From the NCBI RefSeq assembly GCF_017876515.1, contig NZ_JAGIOC010000001.1, positions 3,906,001 through 3,970,000 on the forward strand: 64,000 nucleotides of DNA, read 5' to 3'. Shown piece after piece: positions 7,954-16,470 of the stretch. The notes under the pieces were generated by a model. It did not search any database and had not been told where the DNA came from. It was given only the letters and a program-made list of their open reading frames with translations. Within the stretch, counting starts at the first letter, position 1; each line of letters begins with the position of its first letter. This DNA comes from Brachybacterium fresconis (GTDB lineage: Bacteria; Actinomycetota; Actinomycetes; Actinomycetales; Dermabacteraceae). The translations under genes and the position numbers were made by a program.

Positions 7954-9609
7954 TCAGCTCCCCTCGTGCGCGGTCTCCAGCTCCTCGGCGTCCACGATCG
8001 TGTACGCGTAGCCCTGCTCGGCCAGGAAGCGCTGGCGGTGTGCCGCGTAGTCCTGGTCCTGGGTGTCGCGCATGACCACGGTGTAGAAGTGTGCGGATCG
8101 TCCGTCGGCCTTGGGACGCAGCAGGCGACCCAGGCGCTGGGCCTCCTCCTGCCGGGAGCCGAAGGCGCCGCTGACCTGCACGGCGACCGAGGCCTCCGGG
8201 AGGTCGATCGAGAAGTTCGCGACCTTGGAGACCACCAGGCGCGTCAGCTCCCCGGACCGGAAGGCCTCGAACAGCTCCTGGCGGCGCCTGACCGGGGTCT
8301 GGCCGGTGATGACCTCGGCCTCCAGCCGGTCGGAGATCTCCTCGAGCTGGTCGAGGTACTGGCCGATCACCAGCATCGGCTCGCCCTCATGCCGCGCGGC
8401 GATGCGCTCGACCACGCCGATCTTCGCCGGATGCGCGGCTCCCAGCCGGGGGCGGTCCGCGGCCTCGGCCATCGCATAGGCCATGCGGTCCGCCGACGGC
8501 ATCGCGACCCGCACCTCGGTGCAGTCGGCCGGGGCGATGTAGCCCTGGGCCTCGATGTCCTTCCACGGGGCGTCGTAGCGCTTGGGCCCGATCAGCGAGA
8601 ACACCTCCCCCTCGCGGCCGTCCTCGCGCACCAGCGTCGCGGTCAGGCCCAGGCGGCGCCGGGCCTGCAGATCCGCGGTCATGCGGAAGACGGGCGCCGG
8701 CAGCAGGTGCACCTCGTCATAGACGATCAGACCCCAGTCCCGGGCGCTCATCAGCTCCAGATGCGGATGGATGCCCTTCCGCTTCATGGTCAGCACCTGG
8801 TAGGTCGCGATCGTGACCGGGCGGACCTCCTTGGTCGCCCCGGAGTACTCGCCGATCTCGTCCTCGGTCAGCGTGGTGCGCGCCAGCAGCTCGTCCTTCC
8901 ACTGGCGGGCCGAGACCGTCGAGGTCACCAGGATCAGCGTGGTGCGCTGCATCGCCGCCATCGCTCCGGCGCCGACCAGCGTCTTGCCGGCCCCGCAGGG
9001 GAGGACGACCACGCCGCTGCCGCCGTGGCGGAAGCCGTCGACCGCCTCGGCCTGGTAGGGCCGCAGCGACCAGTCCTCCTCGCGTAGGGCGATGGCGTGG
9101 GCCTCACCGTCGACGTAGCCGGCCAGGTCCTCGGCGGGCCAGCCCAGCTTCAGCAGCGCCTGCTTCAGGGCGCCGCGCTCGGAGGGGTGGACTATCACGG
9201 TGGCCTCGTCCAGCCGCTCGCCCAGCATCCCCTGGATGCGGCGGGCCCGGGAGACCTCCTCGAGCACGGCCCGGTCCAGGGCGTGCAGCACCAGTCCGTG
9301 GGTGGGGTCGGCCAGCAGCTGCAGCCGCCCGTAGCGGTCCATCGTGTCCGCCACGTCGATCAGCAGCGCATGGGGCACCGGGTAGCGCGAATGATCCACG
9401 AGCGCAGCCACCACCGACTCGGCGTCGTAGCCCGCGGCGCGCGCGTTCCACAGGCCCAGATCCGTGATCCGGTAGGTGTGGACGTGCTCCGGGGCCCGCT
9501 CCAGCTCCGCGAAGGCGGCGATCGCGGCGCGGGCGGCCTGCGCCTGGGGGTGGGCGACCTCGAGCAGGAGGGACTTGTCGCTCTGGACGATGAGGGAGCC
9601 GTCGGTCAT
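7954..9609 (-). CDS. XPB-type superfamily 2 DNA helicase
   Basis: A 551-residue ATP-dependent 3'-5' helicase like bacterial XPB/ERCC3, linked to DNA repair or transcription-coupled processes. Seen: an N-terminal XPB-like domain (1-185), Walker A GAGKT near residue 206, DEVH box near 298, motif III GLTATLVREDG and motif VI QRLGRLLR. Length is normal for bacterial XPB. Its usual partner, a protein related to the XPB N-terminal domain, is encoded 3.5 kb away (13121-15283) rather than adjacent as in mycobacteria. Confidence 0.93.
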   Translation of the reverse strand: MTDGSLIVQSDKSLLLEVAHPQAQAARAAIAAFAELERAPEHVHTYRITDLGLWNARAAGYDAESVVAALVDHSRYPVPHALLIDVADTMDRYGRLQLLADPTHGLVLHALDRAVLEEVSRARRIQGMLGERLDEATVIVHPSERGALKQALLKLGWPAEDLAGYVDGEAHAIALREEDWSLRPYQAEAVDGFRHGGSGVVVLPCGAGKTLVGAGAMAAMQRTTLILVTSTVSARQWKDELLARTTLTEDEIGEYSGATKEVRPVTIATYQVLTMKRKGIHPHLELMSARDWGLIVYDEVHLLPAPVFRMTADLQARRRLGLTATLVREDGREGEVFSLIGPKRYDAPWKDIEAQGYIAPADCTEVRVAMPSADRMAYAMAEAADRPRLGAAHPAKIGVVERIAARHEGEPMLVIGQYLDQLEEISDRLEAEVITGQTPVRRRQELFEAFRSGELTRLVVSKVANFSIDLPEASVAVQVSGAFGSRQEEAQRLGRLLRPKADGRSAHFYTVVMRDTQDQDYAAHRQRFLAEQGYAYTIVDAEELETAHEGS

Positions 9610-9664
9610 CCCCTCAGGCTACGCGGGGGCCGACGGCGCAGGGCGGGCGGGTGACCCGTCTCGC

Positions 9665-10660
9665 TCAGCCGCGGGCGGGCTCCGGAAGATCCCGGCCGCT
9701 GAGCCGCTCGTACATCCCGACGTAGGCCAGCATGGTGAACGGGATCAGGACGATGACCGAGATGACGATGAGGCCGGCGACGGAGCCGATCACGGCGAGT
9801 GCCAGGACCATCACGATCGAGGTCCCGAGGTTCTTCGTGACCAGCGAGAAGCTCTCCTTGACCGCCTCGACGGGTGAGGCGCCGCGCACCGCCGCGGGCA
9901 CCGCGTACATCAGCAGCACGGAGGCGATGATCCCGGGGATGTAGAGCAGGAGGAACCCGATGAAGGTGATCACCAGGACGAGCAGCGCCGTCAGGATGAT
10001 CCGCATCGGGCCGATCATCGCCTGGCCGATGCTCGGCCGTCCCCCCTCGAGGATCACGCCGGCGGCGCGGGCGGACCCCGACTGCCACAGCAGGCTGAGC
10101 GGAATGCACAGCAGCGACGCGGCGATGATGATCCCGTACAGGGTCAGCAAGGCTCCGATCGGCGGGTCATCGGAGCTCGCGGTCGCCTCCATCTGCGGGA
10201 TCGTGAGCACGAACCCGAGGACGGATCCGCCGGCGACCAGCACGAACATCACGACGCTGTAGATCAGCCCGGCGATGATGAACGCCGCGGGGTTACGCAG
10301 CAGCGAGTTCCCGGCGAACTTCAACGCGGCGCCGAGGTCGGAGGCGAGATCCGTGCCCGGGGGCGGGCCGACGGCGGGCGCGGCGGTCGGCGCCTGCTGG
10401 CCCCACGCGTCCTGCCCGGTCGGCGCCTGCTGGCCCCACGCGTCCTGCCCGGCCGGGGCCGGAGGGTTCCCCGCGCCGTAGCCCGCGGAGGGAGACGGCT
10501 GGCCGTACTGACCGCCGGGCGCCGACTGGCCGTACTGGTCGGCAGGGGAGGGCTGGCCGTAGGCGCCGGGCTGCGCCGGGGACGGCTGTCCGTCGTGGCC
10601 GGCACCCGGTGCGGGCGACGGCTGGCCGTACGGATCGTGCGGGGGCGGGGGAACAGTCAT
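9665..10660 (-). CDS. Polytopic membrane protein with Gln/Pro-rich N-terminus
   Basis: A 331-residue protein. Residues 1-100 are low complexity, with repeated GQPSP, YGQ and QDAWGQQAPTG units. Residues 110-320 contain about six hydrophobic helices with the pattern of the DUF975/GDPD-membrane-domain group (a central PSIGQAMIGPMRIILTALLVLV helix-turn segment and SFSLVTKNLGTSIVMV). Function unknown; similar actinobacterial proteins are annotated only as membrane proteins. A perfect 33-bp duplication in the N-terminal coding region (10386-10451) shows that the tail is expanding. Confidence 0.72.
   Translation of the reverse strand: MTVPPPPHDPYGQPSPAPGAGHDGQPSPAQPGAYGQPSPADQYGQSAPGGQYGQPSPSAGYGAGNPPAPAGQDAWGQQAPTGQDAWGQQAPTAAPAVGPPPGTDLASDLGAALKFAGNSLLRNPAAFIIAGLIYSVVMFVLVAGGSVLGFVLTIPQMEATASSDDPPIGALLTLYGIIIAASLLCIPLSLLWQSGSARAAGVILEGGRPSIGQAMIGPMRIILTALLVLVITFIGFLLLYIPGIIASVLLMYAVPAAVRGASPVEAVKESFSLVTKNLGTSIVMVLALAVIGSVAGLIVISVIVLIPFTMLAYVGMYERLSGRDLPEPARG
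10386..10451. repeat. Perfect 33-bp direct duplication in coding sequence
   Basis: Two identical 33-bp units (10386-10418 and 10419-10451) encode two copies of an 11-residue segment containing QDAWGQQAPTG in the N-terminal region of the membrane protein. Identity across all 33 bases indicates a recent event. Confidence 0.95.
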
Positions 10661-10996
10661 CAGATGGTTCTACTCTCGCGAGGGCGGGCCGTGCTCGGCG
10701 ACGCGACGACAACGGTCATGAGGTGTCCCGATGGGGACGACACCACGGTACGTGCCCGCGGCCCGGCCTCGCACCCGACCCTGGGCGAGGATGCCCGCCC
10801 GCCTCCGGGGACCTTCGTCGGCCTCGTCGACGGAGCCCCGCCACCGTCTCGGCGCACGGCAAGGACCGGCACGCCCCGTCGCCGGTGGCGTGACTTCCCT
10901 AGAATGGCCGTGATGGACCGGGACCCCGCCATCGGTCGACGTGCTCGGCCCGGCGGTCCGACCCGGCTCGACAGTCACTCGACCTGAGGAGAACCC
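10661..10996. other. Divergent intergenic region upstream of gnd
   Basis: These 336 bp separate the membrane-protein gene (-) from gnd (+). I see no credible gene. A TAGAAT hexamer at 10900-10905 resembles a -10 element for gnd, about 90 bp before its start, but no good -35 accompanies it. A GAGGAG ribosome site lies at 10985-10992. Confidence 0.5.
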
Positions 10997-12460
10997 ATGG
11001 CTAGCTTCGCTCCGTCCCCCGCTGATGTCGCGGACATCGGCGTCACCGGAATGGCGGTGATGGGCTCCAACCTGGCCCGCAACCTCGCCCGCAACGGCTA
11101 CAAGGTCGCCCTCCACAACCGCAGCGTCGGCAAGACCGAGACGGTCATCGCCGAGCACGGATCCGACGGCGATTTCTACCCCTCGGAGTCCATGGAGGAC
11201 TTCGTCGCCTCCCTGCAGAAGCCCCGCGTCGCGATCATCATGGTCAAGGCCGGCAAGCCCACCGACGCCGTGATCGACGAGCTCTCCTCCCTCATGGATG
11301 AGGGCGACATCATCGTCGACGCCGGCAACGCCCTGTTCACCGACACCCGTCGCCGTGAGGCCGCCCTGCGCGAGAAGGGCCAGCATTTCGTCGGCGCCGG
11401 CGTCTCCGGCGGCGAGGAGGGTGCGCTGAACGGCCCCTCGATCATGCCCGGCGGCACCAAGGCCTCCTACGAGCGCCTCGGCCCGATGTTCGAGACGATC
11501 TCCGCGAAGGCCGAGGACGGCGCTCCGTGCTGCGTCCACGTCGGCTCCGACGGCGCGGGCCACTTCGTCAAGATGGTCCACAACGGCATCGAGTACGCGG
11601 ACATGCAGGTCATCTCCGAGGCCTACGACATGATGTCCAAGGCGCTGGGCATGGACGCCTCCGCCATCGGCGACGTGTTCGACGAGTGGAACAAGGGCGA
11701 TCTGGAGTCCTTCCTCATCGAGATCACCGCCACCGTGCTCCACCACAAGGACGCCACCAGCGGCGAGCCCTTCGTCGACGTGGTCCTGGACCAGGCCGCC
11801 CAGAAGGGGACCGGCGCCTGGACCGTGAAGACCGCGCTGGATCTGGGCGTGCCGGTCACCGGCATCGCCGAGGCGACCTTCGCCCGGTCGATCTCCGGCG
11901 GCACCCCGCAGCGGGAGGCCGCTCGCGGTGTCCTGCCCGGCGAGGAGCAGAAGCTCGAGATCGCCGACCCCGCGCAGTTCATCGACGATCTCCAGAAGGC
12001 GCTGTACGCCGCGAAGCTGGTCTCCTATTCGCAGGGCTTCGACGAGATCGCTGCTGGCGCCGAGGAGTTCGACTGGGACATCGACCTCGGCGACATGGCG
12101 AAGATCTGGCGCGAGGGCTGCATCATCCGCGCTCGCTTCCTCGACCGCATCACCGAGGCCTACACGCGCAATCCGAAGCTCTCGCTGCTGCTGAGCGACG
12201 AATACTTCACCACCGAGATCGCCAAGTGCATCCCGGCGTGGCGTCGCGTGGTGGCCTTCGCGGCCGCCAGCGGCTACCCGGTCCCCGTGTTCGCCTCGAC
12301 GCTGTCCTACTACGACTCGGTCCGCGCCGAGCGCCTCCCGGCCGCCCTGGTCCAGGCCCAGCGCGACTACTTCGGCGCCCACACCTACCAGCGCGTCGAC
12401 GCCGAGGGCACCTTCCACGTGGAGTGGTCCGAGGACCGTCGCGAGACCAAGCAGGACTGA
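10997..12460 (+). CDS. gnd: NADP-dependent 6-phosphogluconate dehydrogenase, decarboxylating
   Basis: A 487-residue enzyme of the oxidative pentose phosphate pathway that converts 6-phosphogluconate to ribulose 5-phosphate, CO2 and NADPH in the cytoplasm. Seen: N-terminal Rossmann motif (GMAVMGSNLARN), the NRS loop after the second strand typical of NADP binding, the substrate signature GVSGGEEGAL, and the catalytic block HFVKMVHNGIEY near residue 190. The C-terminal all-helical domain ends with the usual AQRDYFGAHTYQR segment. Length is that of the long (dimeric, E. coli-type) subfamily. It begins after GAGGAG with 5-bp spacing and stands alone, followed by a strong terminator. Confidence 0.97.
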   Translation: MASFAPSPADVADIGVTGMAVMGSNLARNLARNGYKVALHNRSVGKTETVIAEHGSDGDFYPSESMEDFVASLQKPRVAIIMVKAGKPTDAVIDELSSLMDEGDIIVDAGNALFTDTRRREAALREKGQHFVGAGVSGGEEGALNGPSIMPGGTKASYERLGPMFETISAKAEDGAPCCVHVGSDGAGHFVKMVHNGIEYADMQVISEAYDMMSKALGMDASAIGDVFDEWNKGDLESFLIEITATVLHHKDATSGEPFVDVVLDQAAQKGTGAWTVKTALDLGVPVTGIAEATFARSISGGTPQREAARGVLPGEEQKLEIADPAQFIDDLQKALYAAKLVSYSQGFDEIAAGAEEFDWDIDLGDMAKIWREGCIIRARFLDRITEAYTRNPKLSLLLSDEYFTTEIAKCIPAWRRVVAFAAASGYPVPVFASTLSYYDSVRAERLPAALVQAQRDYFGAHTYQRVDAEGTFHVEWSEDRRETKQD

Positions 12461-12561
12461 TCACCCACGGGTGGGCGGCCGGCAGGAATGGCCGGCCGGC
12501 CCACCCGGAGTTCGCAGCCGTCCCTCCGCCGGCAGGGGACGGGACGAGCGAACGAGGACGA

Positions 12562-12595
12562 CGAAGGCCCCGGACCGTGCGGTCCGGGGCCTTCG
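12562..12595. terminator. Strong bidirectional hairpin terminator
   Basis: A perfect 15-bp stem (left arm CGAAGGCCCCGGACC, 12562-12576; right arm 12581-12595) with a 4-nt loop lies between gnd (+) and the convergent small membrane protein gene (-, stop at 12620). The arm ends CTTCG on one side and begins CGAAG on the other, so it reads the same both ways. Confidence 0.85.
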
Positions 12596-12619
12596 TGGGT
12601 CGGCTGACGAGCAGTGAGC

Positions 12620-12949
12620 TCAGTAGGTCTCGAAGGTCGTGGTGAATGCTCCGGTCATCAGCAGGAACACCCAGAGCAGGATGTAGAGCACCCAGCAGAT
12701 CGCGAAGACGATCCATCCCCACTTGTAGAGCTTGTTGGCCAGCGGCAGGTCGGTATCGGCCTTCACGAGGCCGATGATCGCCATCACCAGCACGATGAGG
12801 TTGAAACCACAGAGCACTGACACGACCAGCTGCACGATCCACTTGGTCTTGGACACCGGCTGGTTGCCACCGAAGCCGCCGCTCTGCCCGCCGACGCCGC
12901 CGGGGGCGTCGAAGTTGCCGCCGGGGGCGTTGAAGTTCATGTCGGTCAT
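12620..12949 (-). CDS. Small two-helix membrane protein
   Basis: A 109-residue protein: a Gly/Asn/Phe-rich N-terminal 30 residues (NFNAPGGNFDAPGG), then two membrane helices (about 36-60 and 78-100) joined by a short charged loop with YKWGW. The layout resembles the small DUF4190/CCC-type membrane proteins, but I do not recognise the family. ATG at 12949 is preceded by GGAGG. Downstream is the terminator at 12562-12595. Confidence 0.72.
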   Translation of the reverse strand: MTDMNFNAPGGNFDAPGGVGGQSGGFGGNQPVSKTKWIVQLVVSVLCGFNLIVLVMAIIGLVKADTDLPLANKLYKWGWIVFAICWVLYILLWVFLLMTGAFTTTFETY

Positions 12950-13061
12950 GGTGATTCCCTCCGAAAGTCGTGCGGGTCTGATCCCCTGAGTGCTGTCGAC
13001 GCTGCAGGAGTGACCCGCGCAGCGTCGGGCACAGCATAACCAGGCGCCCCGGTCGCAGCGC

Positions 13062-13081
13062 CATGGGGAGGACTCCCCATG
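13062..13081 (-). terminator. Short hairpin after the XPB-associated gene
   Basis: CATGGGGA (13062-13069) pairs with TCCCCATG (13074-13081) around a 4-nt loop, 40 bp beyond the stop of the minus-strand gene ending at 13121. A weak terminator is plausible. Confidence 0.45.
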
Positions 13082-13120
13082 ACTGGTCGGTGGCGTGTCG
13101 CCGGATCGCGACGGCTCCTG

Positions 13121-15283
13121 CTATCCCAGCGTCACCCGGTGGACGAGCACCGTGAACTCCTCGTCCTGGCCGCGCTCGCGGGCGCGCAGGCGCCCGCCCT
13201 CGAGGGAGAGGGGGCGCACCTGCTTGACGACCACGCCGCCGCGGCCGTCGACGATCCCCAGCGGCAGCTCGCCCTCGTGGGCGATCGCGTCCAGCAGACG
13301 GTCGGTCACCGACAGATCCGTCGCGCCGTCCTCCGCCGCCCGGATCCGGGCCACGGCCTCGGCGGCCGGGACGCGCAGCTCGGGGCCGTCGACGGTGACC
13401 AGGTCCGGGTCGACGGGCCCGCCGGGCAGCGAGTGCGCGAGCTCGGGTCCGGCGGGGCGCCCGTCGGGCCCGACGGCCTGCGGGGAGAGCCCGGCCTGCC
13501 GGGACACCTGCAGGGCGAAGCCGGGATCGGAGAGGGTCACCGCGACCGTCGGGGCCAGGCGGTGCAGCGTCAGCGCCGATGCCTCGGGGGCCACCTGCAG
13601 CAGGTCCAGCACCTCCGATTCCGCGGTGAGCACGGTGGTGGCCCGCGAGACCTGGACCCGGCCGTGGCGACGCTGCTCGTCGCGCAGCAGGTAGGTCAGC
13701 GCCTGCGGGATGGGGGAGCGGGAGGCGTCCTCGAGCAGGACCAGCAGTGCCTCGGCATCGCGCCCGGCTCCCAGCGCCCGGCGCACCGAGGTGGTGCTGA
13801 AGCGCAGCGTGAGCGCGCCGCCGCGGGAGACCACGTCGGCCCAGTCCAGCAGCGGCAGCAGGCGCTCGGCGGGCCGGCCGGGGACGACGGCCGTGAGGTC
13901 CGCGTCCAGCAGCACCTCGCCGACCGGCTCCGGGGCCGCCGCCCGCAGCGCCCCGGTGAGCCGGGCGTCGGCCTCGGTGACCTCCTCGTCCAGCGCGAGC
14001 ACGAGCTCCTGGCCGAGGACGGTCAGGGCCCCGCCGTCGAGCACGCCGAGGGCCTCGCCCTCGGTCAGCAGCGCGGCGGTCTCCTCCTCGATCACCTCGG
14101 CGGGGACCAGGGGGAAGGCCCAGGCCAGGCAGAGCGCCAGGGAATCCGCCGTGGCGTGGATGCCGGGACAGGTGCGCAGGGTGCGCAGCAGGAACCCCCG
14201 GCGGGTGCGCACGCCGTCGCGCCGGGTCAGGTCCGACAGCAGGGCGCGGCCGGTTCCCGAGGAGTCCGGGGTGCCGACGACCGCGGCGAGGTGGTGCCCG
14301 TGGGCCCAGGCGAGCACGAGCTCCGTCCACCGCTGCTCGGGGGCCTGGACGCGGTGGGCGTCCCAATCGCGGGTGGGATGCCATTCCTGGCCGTCGTGAC
14401 CGATCAGCCCGGCCTGCCAGGCCGACTGCAGCACCGTCGCGACCGTGGGCACCGGGGCACCGGCGCGCTCGGCGAGGCGCCGCAGGTCCCGCTGGGGGAG
14501 CCCGCCCCGGCGCAGAACCCCGGGAGGGTCCTCGTCGAAACCGCGGACCGTGCCCAGCAGACGCAGCGCCTCGAAGGCCTGCTCGACGGCCTGGGCGGAC
14601 CGTGATCCGGCGATCCGCTCGGTGACCTCGGGTCCCTCCGGCGCGGGGCGCCGGGCGGCGTGGGAACGGCGCACCCGCCCGCCGCGCAGCGCCAGGTGGA
14701 CGCTGCGGGGGATGTGCAGGGTGCCGTCGTCGCCGGTCACCACGATGCCGGCCTCCCGCAGCTCGGTGGCGAGCCGCCCGTGGCCCTCGACGGCCGCCGG
14801 CCCCCAGGCCAGGGTCTCCAGCACCTCCGGCATCGACGTGCGGGCGGCGGCCACGCGCTGCGCGGCGGTCTCGGCCGACGGGTCCTCCGCCGCGGCGGGG
14901 GCCAGCCCGGCCGGGGTGCGCAGCCCCTCGCGCAGGGGACGGATCAGGTGCAGCTCGTCCTCGCCCCAGACCAGGGCGAGGGTGGTCAGCCGTTCGAGGG
15001 CCGGTGAGATCGTGGCGGGCTGCGAGGAGACGGCTGCGGCCAGGGCGGACGGGGCCGTGCCGTCCTCGAGCACGGCGAGGGCCTCGACGAGGTGGAGCTC
15101 CGGCAGCCGCAGCGCCCCCAGGGCGCGGCGGGCGGAGGTGGCGCCGGCGGCGCGAGCCGCGAGCGGGCCCAGCCCCTTGGGAAGCGGCGAGGCGAGGTCC
15201 GGTCGGGCGACGAGCAGCGCCTCGAGGCGATCGTCGCCGAACCGTCGCAGGGAGTCCGCGAGGGACCGGATCACAGCGCTCAT
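13121..15283 (-). CDS. XPB/Ssl2 N-terminal-domain-like (helicase-associated) protein
   Basis: A 720-residue soluble protein, rich in Leu, Ala and Arg, matching the large actinobacterial 'helicase-associated domain' family related to the N-terminal domain of XPB/Ssl2 (PF13625-like block: TVLTAESEVLDLLQVAPEASALTLHRLAPTV and following). It has no Walker motifs, so it is not itself a helicase. In mycobacteria a homologue sits beside XPB, suggesting a partnership; here XPB is at 7954-9609. ATG 15283 is preferred because any earlier start would run into the tRNA gene. C-terminal residues (about 600-720) carry the clearest similarity. Confidence 0.8.
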   Translation of the reverse strand: MSAVIRSLADSLRRFGDDRLEALLVARPDLASPLPKGLGPLAARAAGATSARRALGALRLPELHLVEALAVLEDGTAPSALAAAVSSQPATISPALERLTTLALVWGEDELHLIRPLREGLRTPAGLAPAAAEDPSAETAAQRVAAARTSMPEVLETLAWGPAAVEGHGRLATELREAGIVVTGDDGTLHIPRSVHLALRGGRVRRSHAARRPAPEGPEVTERIAGSRSAQAVEQAFEALRLLGTVRGFDEDPPGVLRRGGLPQRDLRRLAERAGAPVPTVATVLQSAWQAGLIGHDGQEWHPTRDWDAHRVQAPEQRWTELVLAWAHGHHLAAVVGTPDSSGTGRALLSDLTRRDGVRTRRGFLLRTLRTCPGIHATADSLALCLAWAFPLVPAEVIEEETAALLTEGEALGVLDGGALTVLGQELVLALDEEVTEADARLTGALRAAAPEPVGEVLLDADLTAVVPGRPAERLLPLLDWADVVSRGGALTLRFSTTSVRRALGAGRDAEALLVLLEDASRSPIPQALTYLLRDEQRRHGRVQVSRATTVLTAESEVLDLLQVAPEASALTLHRLAPTVAVTLSDPGFALQVSRQAGLSPQAVGPDGRPAGPELAHSLPGGPVDPDLVTVDGPELRVPAAEAVARIRAAEDGATDLSVTDRLLDAIAHEGELPLGIVDGRGGVVVKQVRPLSLEGGRLRARERGQDEEFTVLVHRVTLG

Positions 15284-15423
15284 GATGGATCCAGCATAAA
15301 GTGACGACGCTGCCCCGGACACCACGGCGCCGCCCGGTGCCCCGTCGGTCGCAGGTTCGGCGCCGCGCTGGCCGCGGTCCGGGCCCGCCGGCGACCGCGG
15401 AATCGGTACTGTTCCTGCAGCAT

Positions 15424-15500
15424 GCCCCCATAGCCCAATCGGCAGAGGCGGCCGACTTAAAATCGGCGCAGTGCGGGTTCGAGTCCCGCTGGGGGCACCA
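15424..15500 (+). tRNA. tRNA-Leu (anticodon TAA)
   Basis: A 77-nt gene including encoded CCA. Acceptor stem GCCCCCA (15424-15430) pairs with TGGGGGC (15490-15496). Anticodon stem GCCGA/TCGGC holds the loop CTTAAAA, giving anticodon TAA that reads the rare UUA codon. The T arm is GCGGG-TTCGAGT-CCCGC. The variable loop is only about 5 nt, whereas leucine tRNAs normally have a long class II variable arm. A TACTGT hexamer at 15407-15412 could be the -10 element. Confidence 0.9.
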
Positions 15501-15573
15501 CCGGGAACCGGAGCCGCCGGCCGCCGGCGCGCGTCCGGACCGGCGACCGCAGATCCGGGCCACAATGGAGGCC

Positions 15574-16305
15574 ATGACCGAGACCTCCGCCGCCGATCAG
15601 CTCACCGCCCGCCTCGACGATGTGCTCTCCCGCCTCGATGCCGCTGCCGCCCGCGCCGGCCGGGACGGTCGCGAGATCACGGTGCTGCTGGCCACCAAGA
15701 CCCGCACGCCCCAGGAGATCGACACCGTCATCGACCTGCTGCGAGAGCGGGAGCGACCGATCGCGGTGGGGGAGAACCGCGCCCAGGAGATCGCCAAGCA
15801 CTCCGACCCGCTGCTGGCGGACAACGGGGTGCCGCGGCACTTCATCGGGCGCCTGCAGACCAACAAGGCCCGGGACGTGGTCGCCTTCGCCGAGACGATC
15901 CACAGCGTGGACCGCGAGGACATCGCCGATGCGCTCGAGCGCCGCGCCGGGATGGCCGGCCTGGTACGGGACGTGCTGGTGCAGGTCAACACCTCCGGGG
16001 AGGAGTCCAAGGGCGGCTTCGCCCCGACAGTGGAGTCCGTCGGCCCGATCATCGAGCGGCTGCGCGCCGGCGAGACCCTGCGGCCCGTCGGCCTGATGAC
16101 GATCGGCGCCAACACCGGCGACGCGGCGACCGTGCGCAGCTCCCTGCGCACCCTGCGGCAGCTGCGCGACCAGGCGCGCACCGAGCTCGACGCGCCACAG
16201 CTGGAGCAGCTGTCGATGGGGATGAGCGGGGACCTCGAGATCGCCGTCGAGGAGGGGGCGACGATCGTCCGCGTCGGCTCGGCGATCTTCGGTGCCAGGC
16301 CCTGA
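15574..16305 (+). CDS. YggS-family pyridoxal phosphate homeostasis protein
   Basis: A 243-residue single-domain PLP-binding protein (fold type III, alanine racemase-like barrel). Lys42 (LLATKTRTP) is the expected PLP lysine. Family signatures HFIGRLQTNKARDVV, VNTSGEESKGGF and LSMGMSGDLEIAVEEG are intact, as is the phosphate-binding end VRVGSAIFG. Family members buffer PLP and affect amino-acid metabolism. The start may be ATG 15574 or ATG 15565; GGAGG lies only 2 bp before 15574. It lies 73 bp after the tRNA and is not near cell-division genes, where many actinobacteria keep it. Confidence 0.92.
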   Translation: MTETSAADQLTARLDDVLSRLDAAAARAGRDGREITVLLATKTRTPQEIDTVIDLLRERERPIAVGENRAQEIAKHSDPLLADNGVPRHFIGRLQTNKARDVVAFAETIHSVDREDIADALERRAGMAGLVRDVLVQVNTSGEESKGGFAPTVESVGPIIERLRAGETLRPVGLMTIGANTGDAATVRSSLRTLRQLRDQARTELDAPQLEQLSMGMSGDLEIAVEEGATIVRVGSAIFGARP

Positions 16306-16380
16306 TCCTGCGGCCTGCTGATCCCGGGGCCTGATCGGCGGTGCTCTCCAACGGATCGGACCGCCGCGGTCTCCTGACGG

Positions 16381-16470
16381 CCCTGCGTCCGACGGCGCTG
16401 CGTCCGGCGGCGCTGCGTCCGACGACGGTGAGTCTGGCGGCGCTGCGTCCGACGGCCCTGCGTCGCCTCA
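16381..16470. repeat. 15-bp tandem repeats, six units
   Basis: Units of 15 bp (core CGCTGCGTCCGACGG) start at 16381, 16396, 16411, 16426, 16441 and 16456; the fourth and last are diverged. The array lies between convergent yggS and ROK genes and includes the ROK stop codon (16468-16470). Confidence 0.9.

Noticed and set aside
15284..15565. N-terminal extension of the XPB-associated protein
   Set aside because: It would read through the tRNA-Leu gene; the extension has no homology.
12207..15575. Very long minus-strand open frame overlapping gnd and the XPB-associated gene
   Set aside because: It is an alternate frame across GC-rich coding DNA; its protein is an Arg/Pro/Gly-rich string with no domain, while gnd and the XPB-associated frames carry conserved motifs.
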